64,000 nt of DNA, taken from NCBI GenBank assembly GCA_017562135.1, contig QEYB01000713.1:619403-683402 (forward strand), written 5' to 3'. The notes under the pieces are model-generated. The model had not been told where the DNA came from. It was given only the letters and a program-made list of their open reading frames with translations, and searched no databases. This stretch comes from Dipylidium caninum. Its lineage: Eukaryota > Platyhelminthes > Cestoda > Cyclophyllidea > Dipylidiidae. Each line of letters begins with the position of its first letter. Positions within the stretch are counted from its first letter, which is position 1. Below, one piece after another: positions 41,626 to 53,299 of this stretch. Both the position numbers and the translations under genes were made by a program.

Positions 41626-43948
41626 GGTGATGACAGCTCGTTCGGTCAGGATGAGCTTCGAACTTGTCGGCAGAAGGCGGACTTTTGGGCCCTTCACAAA
41701 TATGCGCCAGCTTGACGATTTATATGATTTTTATGTTGGATCACATGGCCCTTCTTACGTCCACAGTTGTGTTTTTGCCTGGTATACCGGTAACTTTCAG
41801 TGAATGCTCAAATTCTCCCATTGCATACAAGTAAACCCACTTTTTTATTTTCTGTTTGAGACACATGCAGAAGCCTGTATGTGGTATCAGACCGCAAAAT
41901 ACCACTTCACCCTGTACAGATTTGACGTGTAACGAAAACGACCAACGAGATCATTGACCAGTTATGACTTTGCAACAGAGGCATTTGTACGCACTGAACG
42001 ACTCGTCTGAACTTATGAATGCCGGCTTCGACAAGGAGAGGTGAGTGTTGTGTGCCCCTACCGACGGGCACGACTTGTCCTTTTGTTTGGTGAGAAAGTC
42101 GAGGTAGGAAATAGGGGGTATCAAGATGCGTTGCCCTATTTTAGAAGTAAGTAGGGGCAGTTAATTGCCCTCTTGGGCGCCATGTGGGCTCTCTCAGTGT
42201 GAAATTCCCCAAGTAATTAAAGAGGTGTGTGTTTTGTCACAGTGCGACGATGCAAACACTAACCACCTTGCCTGAGTGGTGAGTAGAAAATGACCTTTTC
42301 TTGTATGAATCTCGAAAAAGTGAGTAGGTAGCAGGAAGAGAGGGGCTGATGACGTGAGTAAATGCCATTCATCGGTCCATGACCGAAAAGAGTGACAATT
42401 CAGCGTCGCAATCCCTTAGAGCATTAGAATGCCTGATCTCCTCCTCTTGCTAATAGGTGAGGAGAAGGAGCAACTAAAGCTCCCCCGCCTTCCCTCGCAT
42501 ATGTGCCTGGGGGACTGGGTAGGGTGGAGTTATCTCTTTCTGTAACACAGCGCAACTACTGGACTCTTTCATTCAGATCCCTTTCGGGATTAACTATTCT
42601 AACTCGTGTTCCTCCCATCCAAATCCCCCTCAGTACTGCCTGACGCCTTTAGAATCGTCTGCAGGATCCATTCACATTGACCTTGTGGTTTCCTTATTGC
42701 CATGCAAACGACCAGCAGAAGGAGAGATTTTGCGCATCGGAAAACAGTATATGCAAGGCGCCTGCAGATTTCATGCATGATAGCAAATAGAAAGCTGACC
42801 ACAGTGACTACACGTCTACTTTCCCAGAGACTCGCGCAATTAACACGTGTGTGAACTTGAGGCATTCTAGTCATATAGACAAAAGGCATTTGAAAGCTCA
42901 CCGAGAGCCACTTGCACAGCTGTAATCACATTAATGTCCTCTTGAAGAATCAAAAGGACCAAGTCAAAGCATTATAGGGTAGCCGACAACGGCATGTTGT
43001 ACTGTTCCGACTGAGGATAGAAATGGCGGGGGGGGGGGCGTTTGCCGTGAGCACCATCCATGATTTCTCCCATGCCGAGGGATCCTTCAGGCATCAGAGG
43101 CTAGATGAGGCCCTTACATGTCAAGGTTTGTCGGGCCTATCGGGATTTATGTTGCTCTGAAGTGCTCCTCAATAACTGGACGTGAAAGCCAACAAAGGAT
43201 GGAAAGCTGGCAACGAGAATTCCAATTTATAGCAATAGTCTGAATAGAGAGAGAATTTTGCCACGAGATCTTCGAATTTAGCTATTCATTTATCCCGCAT
43301 TCTTCTGCCTACTAGTAGGGTTAAGCGCTGTTTACTAAACCAGGTCCAAACACTCGGTATAAAGGCCAGTGGCGGGCTGAAATTGGAGGTGACCGGCTTA
43401 CTGCCTACACGTAAACACGTGAGGGACATGTGAGAAAAGCCTCAAAAGGTAGGATAGAAAGCGGTGTGAGAACATCCGCAGATTATGTGATCACCTCCCG
43501 CCCGTCTATGGGGAACATGTTTGACCAATCCCAAAGTCCATTGCATAGTTCACCTGCGCTGGGCTAAGAGGAGACGACAGTGATTTCCTCCAGACCCGAG
43601 AACTCGATCTACTCTATCCCTGGGTGTATTTCGAAATTAAAATTAAATTAACCCAATTCGCGTGCCTTCGTGGCAGAACGAACCGTGGTTCAGGTGCTGC
43701 TTTGGCAGCATTGGGAGAAAGAAATAGATTGAGGCGAAGAGAATGACCGTTAGACCAGCCGTTGTGTGCGCGAGAATAAACTGAACATTCGCTCAATTTT
43801 ATGTGCAAGTAAGGTGCAACTAGGAACCCCATAGTTTAAATCGCATCATAGTCTCCTGGTCTCATCAAGACCACAGGCAACTACGCGGTTTGTGGACCTC
43901 GGACGCGGATGTATTGGTCTATGACTACGTCGCAATTGTTTCCAATGT

Positions 43949-44344
43949 GTGTTTTGTGCTAAATCTTCCCGAACACTGCATGCCAGGGCATTGCATAAAT
44001 TCCCCACGGACCGTGCCAAGGTAGACTATTGGCAGCACTCATGTCGGTTGCGAACGCAGCTGAGGAATATCTATGAACCCCAACTGAAAGAGTGCAGAGT
44101 GGACGCATTGACTTCACATATCTTTTTTGTCGAGCATGTTGAAAATATGTCGATTCCACTTTACCGGACACTACGCACAAAGGAAGACGCCAAACTCTGT
44201 CGACTTGTGGTCCTCCATCTCACTACCAGCCTGCAAATTACCTCGTCACGACTTGAAACGGCCTTCCGACAATCATTATTCATCGAGAAAGTCGTTTCCA
44301 GTGGACCCCTTCTCGCACCTTCTTCCCAGCCACCAGCTAGGTGA
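43949..44344 (+). CDS. Hypothetical ORF, 131 codons, doubtful
   Basis: The frame is open from 43949 to 44344 with a balanced amino-acid composition (for example YWQHSCRLRTQLRNIYEPQL and FFVEHVENMSIPLYRTLR), unlike most neighbouring ORFs. The opposite strand also has an open frame. I recognise no domain, and there is no convincing promoter or partner exon. It could be an isolated exon, a relic, or chance. Confidence 0.25.
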   Translation: MFCAKSSRTLHARALHKFPTDRAKVDYWQHSCRLRTQLRNIYEPQLKECRVDALTSHIFFVEHVENMSIPLYRTLRTKEDAKLCRLVVLHLTTSLQITSSRLETAFRQSLFIEKVVSSGPLLAPSSQPPAR

Positions 44345-44654
44345 TGATCTATTTCGTCTATCCTTTTGCTAGCTCTCTTGAAACGCCTGACTTTCCGATC
44401 TCCTCCTCGCCTCCCCAAGAAACCCGTTTCATGTTGCATAATTGAGTGCATTTCGAGAAATATTGCACCTTTCGAGCTTTCGCTTCCTTTAACAATGTTT
44501 TCTCACCGCAACTACTTACTGAATGATATTAACTGTGCCTAAAGATAAAGTGAGCAGAACATAGAGCCAATTGAATGACGTGCTCTCTACTCTCCCCTGC
44601 CTTCCACCGTTGGACAGTCTATTGGGCCTCCTGGAGACGTCCAAGTTGCAGGTG

Positions 44655-44688
44655 TGGGGGATGGGGTGGGGGTGGGGGTAAGGGGATG
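44655..44688 (+). repeat. G-rich low-complexity stretch
   Basis: Five runs of four or five G in about 35 bases, again with G-quadruplex spacing. Confidence 0.85.
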
Positions 44689-45512
44689 AGGCCATCCAGC
44701 GTCAGCAGTTAGGCAGTTAAAACCCCCGTGCATTCTAGTGTTGATTGTTTGCTCTTATCTATCCGCTTGACGTAAAATGGCGACGTGATTGGCCACGGTG
44801 ATTGACGTGTGCGGAAGGCAGGAGGTTCAGCGCTGGGGTCTTCGCAATTTTCTTACAAAGGACAACAGAGATGAAAATGCCTGTAGCCCCAACCTCTGAT
44901 GTAAAACGTGCTTCTAGGAGGCGACTCCACTCTGGTGAATGTAAGCCCGACCGGACCAAAGTCAGTCCGACAGCGACCATGTCATGGTGGCTTGGACATG
45001 GGCACCGCCAGTAGTCAAAATGAAACCATGTCTACAGTGGGAAAATCGGCGCAGTATGCAATTAAGTGAGGAGAAAGCGCTGCTGTAGACCTCTCTCATA
45101 CGGGCTGATCTAGAATGGACCGAACTAAGAGAGAAGGCTGTGAGAAGCTACGTCAAATGTCGAATGACAACGACGAGTACCTCACAAGCCGAAGATATAA
45201 TCAAACCAGGGTGTCACACATTCTACTTCCTCCTTATTACTCCTATTCTGCTATTTCCTTCTGTTGTCTCTTCCTCTCACGCTTGTCATCAGCGGACACA
45301 CGCAGTCTACATCATCGGCGTTGTTGGAAGCGAAGGTGCAAGAGGAGGTGGACGAATGTGAACTCCTGCGTCTTAAGGCTGAAGAAAGGGAAGGGCTGGA
45401 AGGGACACATAAGCCGTCCGCGTGTCAAAAACCTCCTACCCTAGGGTCAAAAGCCAGACATGTTCCTCGAACTTTCACATGTCTCCTATTCAAGAGTGTC
45501 ATAAGGTTTATC

Positions 45513-45545
45513 TCACACACACACACAGACGCACAGACACACACA
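45513..45545. repeat. CA-rich microsatellite
   Basis: CACACA with GAC interruptions. Confidence 0.9.
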
Positions 45546-48348
45546 CTGACCGACATAGCCACCTCTTCTCGCACATCATCAGCTCCCTTTCTCCTCAGAA
45601 GGAGTATGCAAAGATGTTGACGCCAATACTATTCATGTTAACTGACAGTGAAGCGAACAGGGAAAACGTGACAGGACCGGAAAAAGTGAGACGCAATGGG
45701 GAGAGGAGGTCCAGGACAATCTCCAAAGAAAAAGGAAGGAGTTGATGGGAAATGTGATGGTAATGGTAAGGTCCTCTCCTCTCAAAAGTGGGATCCAAGT
45801 GCTCTAGTGTCACGCTTTTCCGGCCAAGATGTTTGACAGACAAATCTTTACAATGGACTACTATTGGAACCACCAGGAATTCATGACACTGTTGCCCAGT
45901 CCAACAAAGCAGACGCAAGGTAAGGAAGTGTGCGGGATACGTCTGCGTGGGAAGTGCAATGAGTAGCAGGGCATATCCCATCCTCCTGCAATTTGTTAAC
46001 CCCGTTAATGTTAAGTTGGAAACTATTAAACCGACGTTGTTATTTAATCTGTGTCCAGATGTGATTGGGAGGCTCATTGTAGCGCGAGTGCGATCTTTTT
46101 CGTGTTCATCAATGTAAAGGTAATCTGTTTACCCACCTAGTAAAATTTCTCCGTGTGTGTATCACATTGAATTTCATTGGTCGCCGAAACCAGATGGAAC
46201 CAAAACACGAGTCACCTCTACGCTTCTGGCACGAGGTCGACTTGAATATTAGCGCAGCTCAAGCTTCGTGAAACGTTGATCAGGCAGTGGGAAATGAATT
46301 CGCTCGTGACCAAATGCTCTATATTGGTTCCAAAAATCGCCCTCTGGCAAGCTGAGTATCGTCAACGCGCCCTGGTGAAATTAGGATAATTTGCAGCAAT
46401 TGAGGACAACTGTGGAATCCGATCCACGCACACACAAAACTCTTCGTGAACTCGGGTCTAAACCCAACAGAAACTAGCCATTCTGCAATTGCAGATGAAC
46501 GATTGTTGCACGATTGCTGACGTTATTGCATGAAATCACCACTTGTGTTTTCCACTCAATTCAACGCCCACTTCATAGTTGTCAACCCATTACCGCGTGC
46601 CTAGCCTATTAAGTAGCGTTGCTTGTAGAGGAAAAAAACGAGGTGAAATGTAGAAGAGATGTGACACTCCAGCCTACCAAACCCCTCCAACGTGAGCTTC
46701 TCTAGCTCGCAAGAAGTGAAAAGTTGAGTTTTTGCCCTCTTCCCTCATATACACCACCGAAGACGATGTCTCTGCCACTGGAACACTCAGCGCAGTACAC
46801 TGTCCCTCCGCATCCACTCAGGTTTGTGTATTCTACTCAGAAGATGCGCTAAGAAGAATCCAATTTTTCGTCTCCGTCTCCCCCGTGTCCAATCGCTGTC
46901 AATCAGTGCTTTTGCCTGACGCATTCTTAATCTTCACGGTCATGATGTCTCGGCGCTTCATTCAACGCTGACTCGGACAATCGGGAAGGCGTGTTCGAGG
47001 ATAGAGTGGGAGCAGATCAAGTTGGCACCCCACTCCCATCTTCTCCAAAACATCCGCTTTGCTTAAAGGCCTGTGTGCAGTATTGTCCTTCCACCGGCCC
47101 ATTTGTGACGCTGCGAGTAGAATGTAGGGGCCGCCAATTGGGGCAAGTAGTGGAACTCCGAAATACTCAAAACGAGGACTCACTCAAACATTTCACAGGA
47201 ACTCCTGTTTTCGTCAAGGTGGCAGGTGTTATCCTGTCAGCGACTCAACCAGGAATCGCATAATATGATGAGTTAGTGAAATAAAACCGTCACTGCTGAG
47301 TATGCGTTCATGGTAAATAAAGAAATGTGCAATAATGTGGCTATTCACATTGCTGAGGTACAGCCTCGCAGAATTTAGCCTCTCCACACCGACGCAGTGC
47401 TGTTTCTTAGCGTTAAGGTTACTCTCCGGTCTGGTTTGGACTGGTCTCAAACAAACCTGAGACTGTTGAGGAGAATGTGGACGACCGGAGATGACACTAT
47501 TGCAAATTCATCGACGTCGTGTCTTGAGAGTGGCGAGACATTCAACGACGCTGGATCCCAGGTGATAAGTTTATATCGTCCTTTCGTTTGTTACACATTT
47601 ACCCGGGATGGCGGCACGTGCGGACAGAAGTTAATTTGGCTGTCAAGTCGGCTATAGTAGGGTTGATGGTGAGGATTTTCAGTTAGGGCGGTATTTTGCT
47701 GTTGCTGTAGAGTGTGTGGTTCCCTGGGAAAGCCATCAAGGCCTTTACATTGCTCGAGCGCCTAGAGTAAGGTGGCTTTGACGTGCTGTTATTTAGGCTC
47801 AGAGTATGCTCCGCCGTCTACAATCAGATGACTGCACACACTAATGCTTTTCAACAACATCTTTGATGGAAGAATGACAGCTTTGACATGCTGGCACCCC
47901 AGCGATGGACTCTGCAGCCTCGAGCTAACACCTGATGTCAGGTGGAAGTCAGAAGCGAAATGGAGATGAAGGATTGAGATGTGCTATGAAGGAGAACCAT
48001 GAGACCAACTACGGAGGACATGGGGGAGACTGAGCTAGAGGCGTTGGAAGGAAATGTGGTTGCATTAGACAGGAATGCACTCATCTACTGATATATTACG
48101 GAAGAATGTTGTCACTGTGTCAGGCAGGGGAGTTAATGAGGTCTGGTTTTTAAGAAATAGGGACTTTGAGTGTTGGTAGCATAAGAACCAATGGGGAGAG
48201 GATACATTAGGGTGATTGCTCATTCAATGCCTCCGCCAATCCAACACATCCAACTTTCCAACTTCTCTAGCCATTGGAATGCCGCTCAGCATTACTAAGA
48301 ACGTAGAGCCTTTATTGGTAGCTTTTCATTTCGTCATATCCGTATGTC

Positions 48349-49792
48349 ATGACACCTTTCATTTCGCCTTCTGGAAGACACCTCCTGTTCTATATCCTTA
48401 TCTGTCTTGGCATACTTTACTTCCTCAATAAGGCCAACTTGTTAAGCTTTGGAGCGGATTCAGGCCTCCAGAGAACTAAAGCATACTGCAAATGGAACGA
48501 GGATGTCATTCGCAGCAGGAACGGCATTTACGAGCTGCACTTATGCTACGTCGGGACTGACAGAAAACAGCCTGGCTGTTCCGTAGCAGCACCGACGATA
48601 GACGAGAGGAGGATCCGTAAGAATGGAATCGACAGGCAACTGGGGTTTCGAGGATTTGTCAGACATTCCAGATGACCAGTGGCTGCCCGACTTGATCGCG
48701 GTGTCTATCGACTCTACCCACAATCGACTGCCTTAAGGAAAGGCATGCAGTCGGTTCTTGAGAACAAGCCTCTTTGTCAGGTAAGTGTTTTGCTCTCCTC
48801 CGCCAAGTTAGTCCGTGCTGTGTGCAACGTCACAAGCAGAGTTTACAGACACCATTGGTTCCCTTCAGGAGCCCATCTACAACCCGGCAATTCGGTTTGT
48901 CCGAGTGCCCTCGAAGGTGTGTCCCCCTCGCGCAGGGGAACAGGCCAAGGTGGTCACAGAGAATCTGCCTCGGCCCTACGTGCTGATCATCTACAAGTCT
49001 GCGGTTTTACAATTTTGACGAACGTAAACAACTACGCAAGCTTTATCATTTCACCAACATGCGAGTCCACATAAATCTCATATTCGTCATCGGACTGCCA
49101 ACATCGCAAACGTCGATGATGTTTCAACGCGACGGATTTCGGGTGACCCTCTCTCCGAGGGCAGGAAAAAAAATTTTGCAACATTTGCACTCCCCTGTAA
49201 GTACGAAGCGACGTTTATCCAAGGAAATGGAAGAGTACGACGACCTTCTAATTGGCGATTTTGAGGACACCTACTACAACCTCACATTGAAAGTATTTCA
49301 CATTTATCAGTGGGCTGCGCGTTTTTGCCGACCCTACAAGCCTGTCTTCGTTTTTCATTGACGATGACTACGCAGTGAACACTAATAAGTTGGAGGAATT
49401 CCTTCTTGCCTTGACACCGCAACAAAGTGAACATTTAAACGGCGGTTACCCAGTGTTAGTGAATCCAGTCTTTTCGTCCGAACGGCATATACCCACAATG
49501 GGCCTATTCGAAACGCGAAATACCCTGGCCATTTCATACGCCTCAACATTTGGGCATCTACAGTATACGGAGTTACCGCAATGTTCACGACATGGCTCTG
49601 GGGATGCACTTTACCAAGCCCATGGCGACGGAGGACACGTGGTCAGCAATGGTGCAGTACCACTTGGGCTTGAATATCACCAAATTAGAAGGCATGTACT
49701 ACGAGAGTGCTCCCCCCTTCCCCCCGATCTCCTGTTCAGACCTCTTCTTCGCCTTAGTCCCCGAGTTTACAAAACGCCAATGCATCCTTTGA
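48349..49792 (+). pseudogene. Second GT31 galactosyltransferase copy, frame-broken
   Basis: The layout repeats the intact gene: an ATG and membrane anchor (LLFYILICLGILYFL), exon 1 ending CAG/GTAAGT at 48780, acceptor TTCAG at 48868, and exon 2 starting EPIYNP. All catalytic segments are present, including GDFEDTYYNLTLK, IDDDYAVN and SYRNVHDMALGMHFTKP. They lie in different frames. I count at least five single-base changes of frame: near 48640 (after GGGG), near 48693 (CCC), near 49005 (TTTT), near 49355 (TTTTTC) and near 49485. I found no in-frame nonsense codon besides those caused by the shifts. An AATAAA follows at 49828. It is either a young pseudogene or an intact gene damaged by homopolymer errors in the assembly. 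Confidence 0.85.
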
Positions 49793-49827
49793 AGCGTGCT
49801 ATGTGATATGCTCGGGGGAGGTGGGAC

Positions 49828-49833
49828 AATAAA
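49828..49833 (+). terminator. Polyadenylation signal of the second GT31 copy
   Basis: AATAAA lies about 36 bases after the expected stop codon at 49790-49792. Confidence 0.6.
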
Positions 49834-50992
49834 CTTTACTCTCTTTTTTAACAAATGGTAGAAGGAATGTCGGAAGCCTGGTGGTATGTGGCGTAAAGGG
49901 TGGTCTACCTTCCACCTCAAGACCAGGTGGGCAAGGCATTGAGAGCACTCATGCTAATATGAAGGAATCTGTTCATTTGATGACGAGTCCGTGGCCTGAC
50001 TGCCCATCACACTCGCACGGTGTTGCCCCACGTTTCGTACATCCTAACCGCGTGTGCACGGTGCAAGACATGGACTGCTGGACTCTCTGTTTGCCAGCCA
50101 TCCGCACTCTCTAATGCCTTAGGCGTGTGTGTAATTGGCGCGTGGGGAAATAAGCCCTCACCGCCATTCCTAAAACAATAACCGCCCATTCGCTCACATC
50201 TGCGGCTGTGTTGGGATGCCAATTGCGGTGATCTACACCACCTTATCCACTGTCTGCACCAAGGATCTGGGTAGGTCTGTGTTTCCAACCCCAACTACCA
50301 TAAGGTGCATCAACCATTGTCAACCGAATAAAGAGGTCTCGAATAGAGTCACCCACTTCATTCAATCGAAAAGCTGTGACTTCAAAATGCAAGAGACAAG
50401 ATGGACAGTGGGAACTGGAGAGCGTCATTGGCAGGACGTCGTCGCAAACACTGCAAGTAGACTGTGGTAAAAGAATATGACATTGATAAGGGGACTGATG
50501 GCATCTCAGAAGCACATCTGCAGTGTCAGGAAGTGCTTGATGTACCGGTGTGCCTCTCCATATCTCCACACCTCCTCCGTACGTAAGGCCCGAAACACGG
50601 AAAGCGGGACTCCTCAAGTCCCGCCTTAAATTCCGTTAAAAGGGTCTTTTTGGTTAATTGGGTATTCTTTCACGGAGTTGGGTGCTTCCGGCATCTCCAT
50701 GCGAATGATGAGAAGACTGGAGAAGCGTGCGCCACGCGGAGGAGGAGGTGAAATAAGAGGAGGCCAAAGGTAGAGGCTAAGGCGTATTCGCATCCGACTA
50801 CATTTCGTCCCCCTTCAATTCATTTCATTCCGCTACTAGGATGCCGCCTTGATCCGATCATTAGCAAATAATCGTGCCTTGCGGTTCTGCCTGACGATAA
50901 ACCGGATGTAGACTACCTTTGTTTGAGATCAGACACAATCATGGGTCTACCTCTTTGGCTGTATCTCCGTTCATTCACTCATTTCACATGCT

Positions 50993-51022
50993 CCACCCAC
51001 CCCACCCCCACCCCCTCCCCCT
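50993..51022. repeat. CCCCA/CCCC low-complexity tract
   Basis: Successive runs of four or five C separated by A or T. The complementary strand fits a G-quadruplex pattern. Confidence 0.85.
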
Positions 51023-53255
51023 ATTCAATTAATTCGAAGACAAGTGACAAACAATAAAAGAGTACTTGGGTGAATGGGCATGTCGCATCTGTTTGACAGT
51101 CATTAGGTATTTCCCCCTGTGTCACAGCGATGTCTACTCCCTTAGACTCAGAAGTCGTTAGTTCGAGTAATTAGCATACATGTGGTGCAGACGACCGTAA
51201 GGTCAGACTCTCTCCTTTAATTCTGTCGAGGAGCATCAGTTCACCGCTCTGATGGCCAAATCACCCATTCAACGGCAATCAGGGACATCGAGGCAGTGTG
51301 GCAATGAACCTGCACTGCACCGCCCTCATCATTTCTCTCACCGGGGAGGCCTCCTAAGACCACTAGGATTTCATTCTTGAGTTAATCCTACGTAGGCGGT
51401 TGAAAGGAGTGTAGATAACGTGAGAGCCTCCATCGCTCCGCGGATAAGTCATTCGGTAAAGGGTAGAGGTCAGACAGAACCTGAGTCCAGACTTTTCTTT
51501 CACGCTTGCACAACGGGGTGCAAAACCACCTTTTAAAGTTGAGGAGGCTTGTTAGTGAGTAGTTTGCCTGTATAAGTACTGTCTACTTTATTCTTGCCCC
51601 ACTCCGGAGTGCACTTCTGCCCATTTTGTGTACATCAGTTTTGGTCAAACGAGGGTAAAGCAATGCGAGTCGAATGGGGGTGTGACAGGCCATGAGCACA
51701 ACAAAGAACACAACTTTATGAGTAGCCGCATGGGGAGAGACTGAAATGTTGCAGGTATAGTGATAAAAATAAACAGCAGGCGGTGTTAAGTGAACATCTT
51801 TGTCTCGCCACGGGCGGAGATGAAAATTGCCTTAAGAAGGTCGGCAAGGTGGACGTCCTGCGCAGGGAGTGAGGCGAGAAGGCTGAATTAATGAATGTAT
51901 GAATCAGGGAAAGGAAAGTAGAGCCAGAGAGAACGGAGATGGAAAATGGTCCGACGACAGTAACATGGAAGATTGCTAAGTGGGTTTGAGAGAGAGAATA
52001 AAGGCAGGTGAAGAGAAGAAGGGAAGAAATAAGGGAACATGAATTACGAAAGTAGGAATGATGGTGGATTATTTGAATTTGGAACGCATTCGAGGGTGCA
52101 GCTGGAAAGGCCTAATTGTAGGGAGGGCGCCAGTAATTTTTGTTGTCGACAATCACAAGCACGATGACTATTTTCACCAGGGCCAGACACTGAGACGCCC
52201 ATTGCAGCAGTTGGCGGATAAGGCAAGGTGGACGTCAGATGTCAACTATAGGCAAGTGGGAATATGAACAGCGGATGAAGCACATTTTACTGCTTGTGGA
52301 GTCTTTCCCCGAAGCAGTCCGTTGTGCATGTTCGCACACTTGATTCCCAGTTCGAGAGGTGGTGTGGAGTGAGAGGAAGTAGTGACAGACGCAACGAAGG
52401 TTGTCAATTGGGACGGACAGATGCACGATTGCATTGCAGCCCGCGGATGCTGTTAGATGTGGCAAATGTGTTTTCACAAAGGAAACAGGCCAACCAGTCA
52501 GAAACCTGCGATTGAGGATGGTAAAATGCAAAAGTAAATACTCCAGGAAGTTACATGGCTTTTGCTTTCCTTGTGTGCACGAACTCCAGCTGCTCTGCAT
52601 GCGCCCCTCAATAGAGCTGTGAAGTAGAATCACTTGGCTATGATATCATCGGGCATTGGTGCAAGTGGTTCAAGAACGCGGAATAGTTGAGTGCAGTTCA
52701 TCTTCCATAACAGCCGCTCTTGCTTTTGGAGTGTTATCTTAGGCGCTTGGTTCCAATTCGAAAAGTTATCTTACAATTTTGCCCGCACTTTGCACACGAG
52801 TTACGAGTATTTTGGATTTAAATGAGTGCTCATAATGATTTAGAATAGTTGGTATTGTCGAGATGCAGCCGAGCAGATTGACTTGACTCAGCGTCCTATG
52901 TTCAGCCTGCGGCAACAGGACAATGTGTCATTTGTGGCGCGGTCAGAGAGGACGCAGGATCGGCCCATGCCTGGCAGAAGTGTGAAACGAGATGGCATGA
53001 ATTGCTCTCCAGTGCTTGGCGGTGCGCATGCAGAGGAATGGCAGCCTTGGGGTATGGGCATCGCCAAAGCCGTACGTATTGAACAGTGTGATTGATGACG
53101 AAACTATTTGTGGCACGCCCGCAAGCTGCCTTCATTTCTCGCATGTATCTCTTCCTTCTCTTCCATCATCACAAAATCTCATTCAACGCTCACTTAACAT
53201 GAAGTGGTTCCCTCTGCTCACTTTGGCGAAGGAATGAACTTCAAGGAAGTGAGAA

Positions 53256-53299
53256 CGAATGAATGCATGAATGCATGAATGAAATGAATGAATGAATGG
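53256..53299. repeat. Tetranucleotide GAAT/GCAT array
   Basis: About eleven units of GAAT and GCAT type, including two ATGCATGA variants. Confidence 0.9.

Larger units (their letters stand above)
41434..48348. other. Long interval between the two GT31 copies
   Basis: Nearly 7 kb without a gene I can name. It holds a C13 run near 41458, the GGGGC array (41575-41625), a G11-12 run near 43027, a G-rich stretch at 44655-44688 and a CA-rich tract near 45513-45545. The ORF at 43949-44344 is the most protein-like frame. A coiled, Glu-rich frame at about 45300-45410 is shorter. Neither is connected to other exons that I can identify. Confidence 0.4.

Noticed and set aside
45595..46077. 160-codon minus-strand ORF
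   Set aside because: Composition is leucine/serine/threonine-biased with no domain, and the opposite strand is purine-rich low-complexity sequence.
52131..52160. Twenty-base match in inverted orientation to about 55211-55230 (around GTTGTCGACAATCACAAG)
   Set aside because: The match does not extend on either side, so it does not support a longer repeat.
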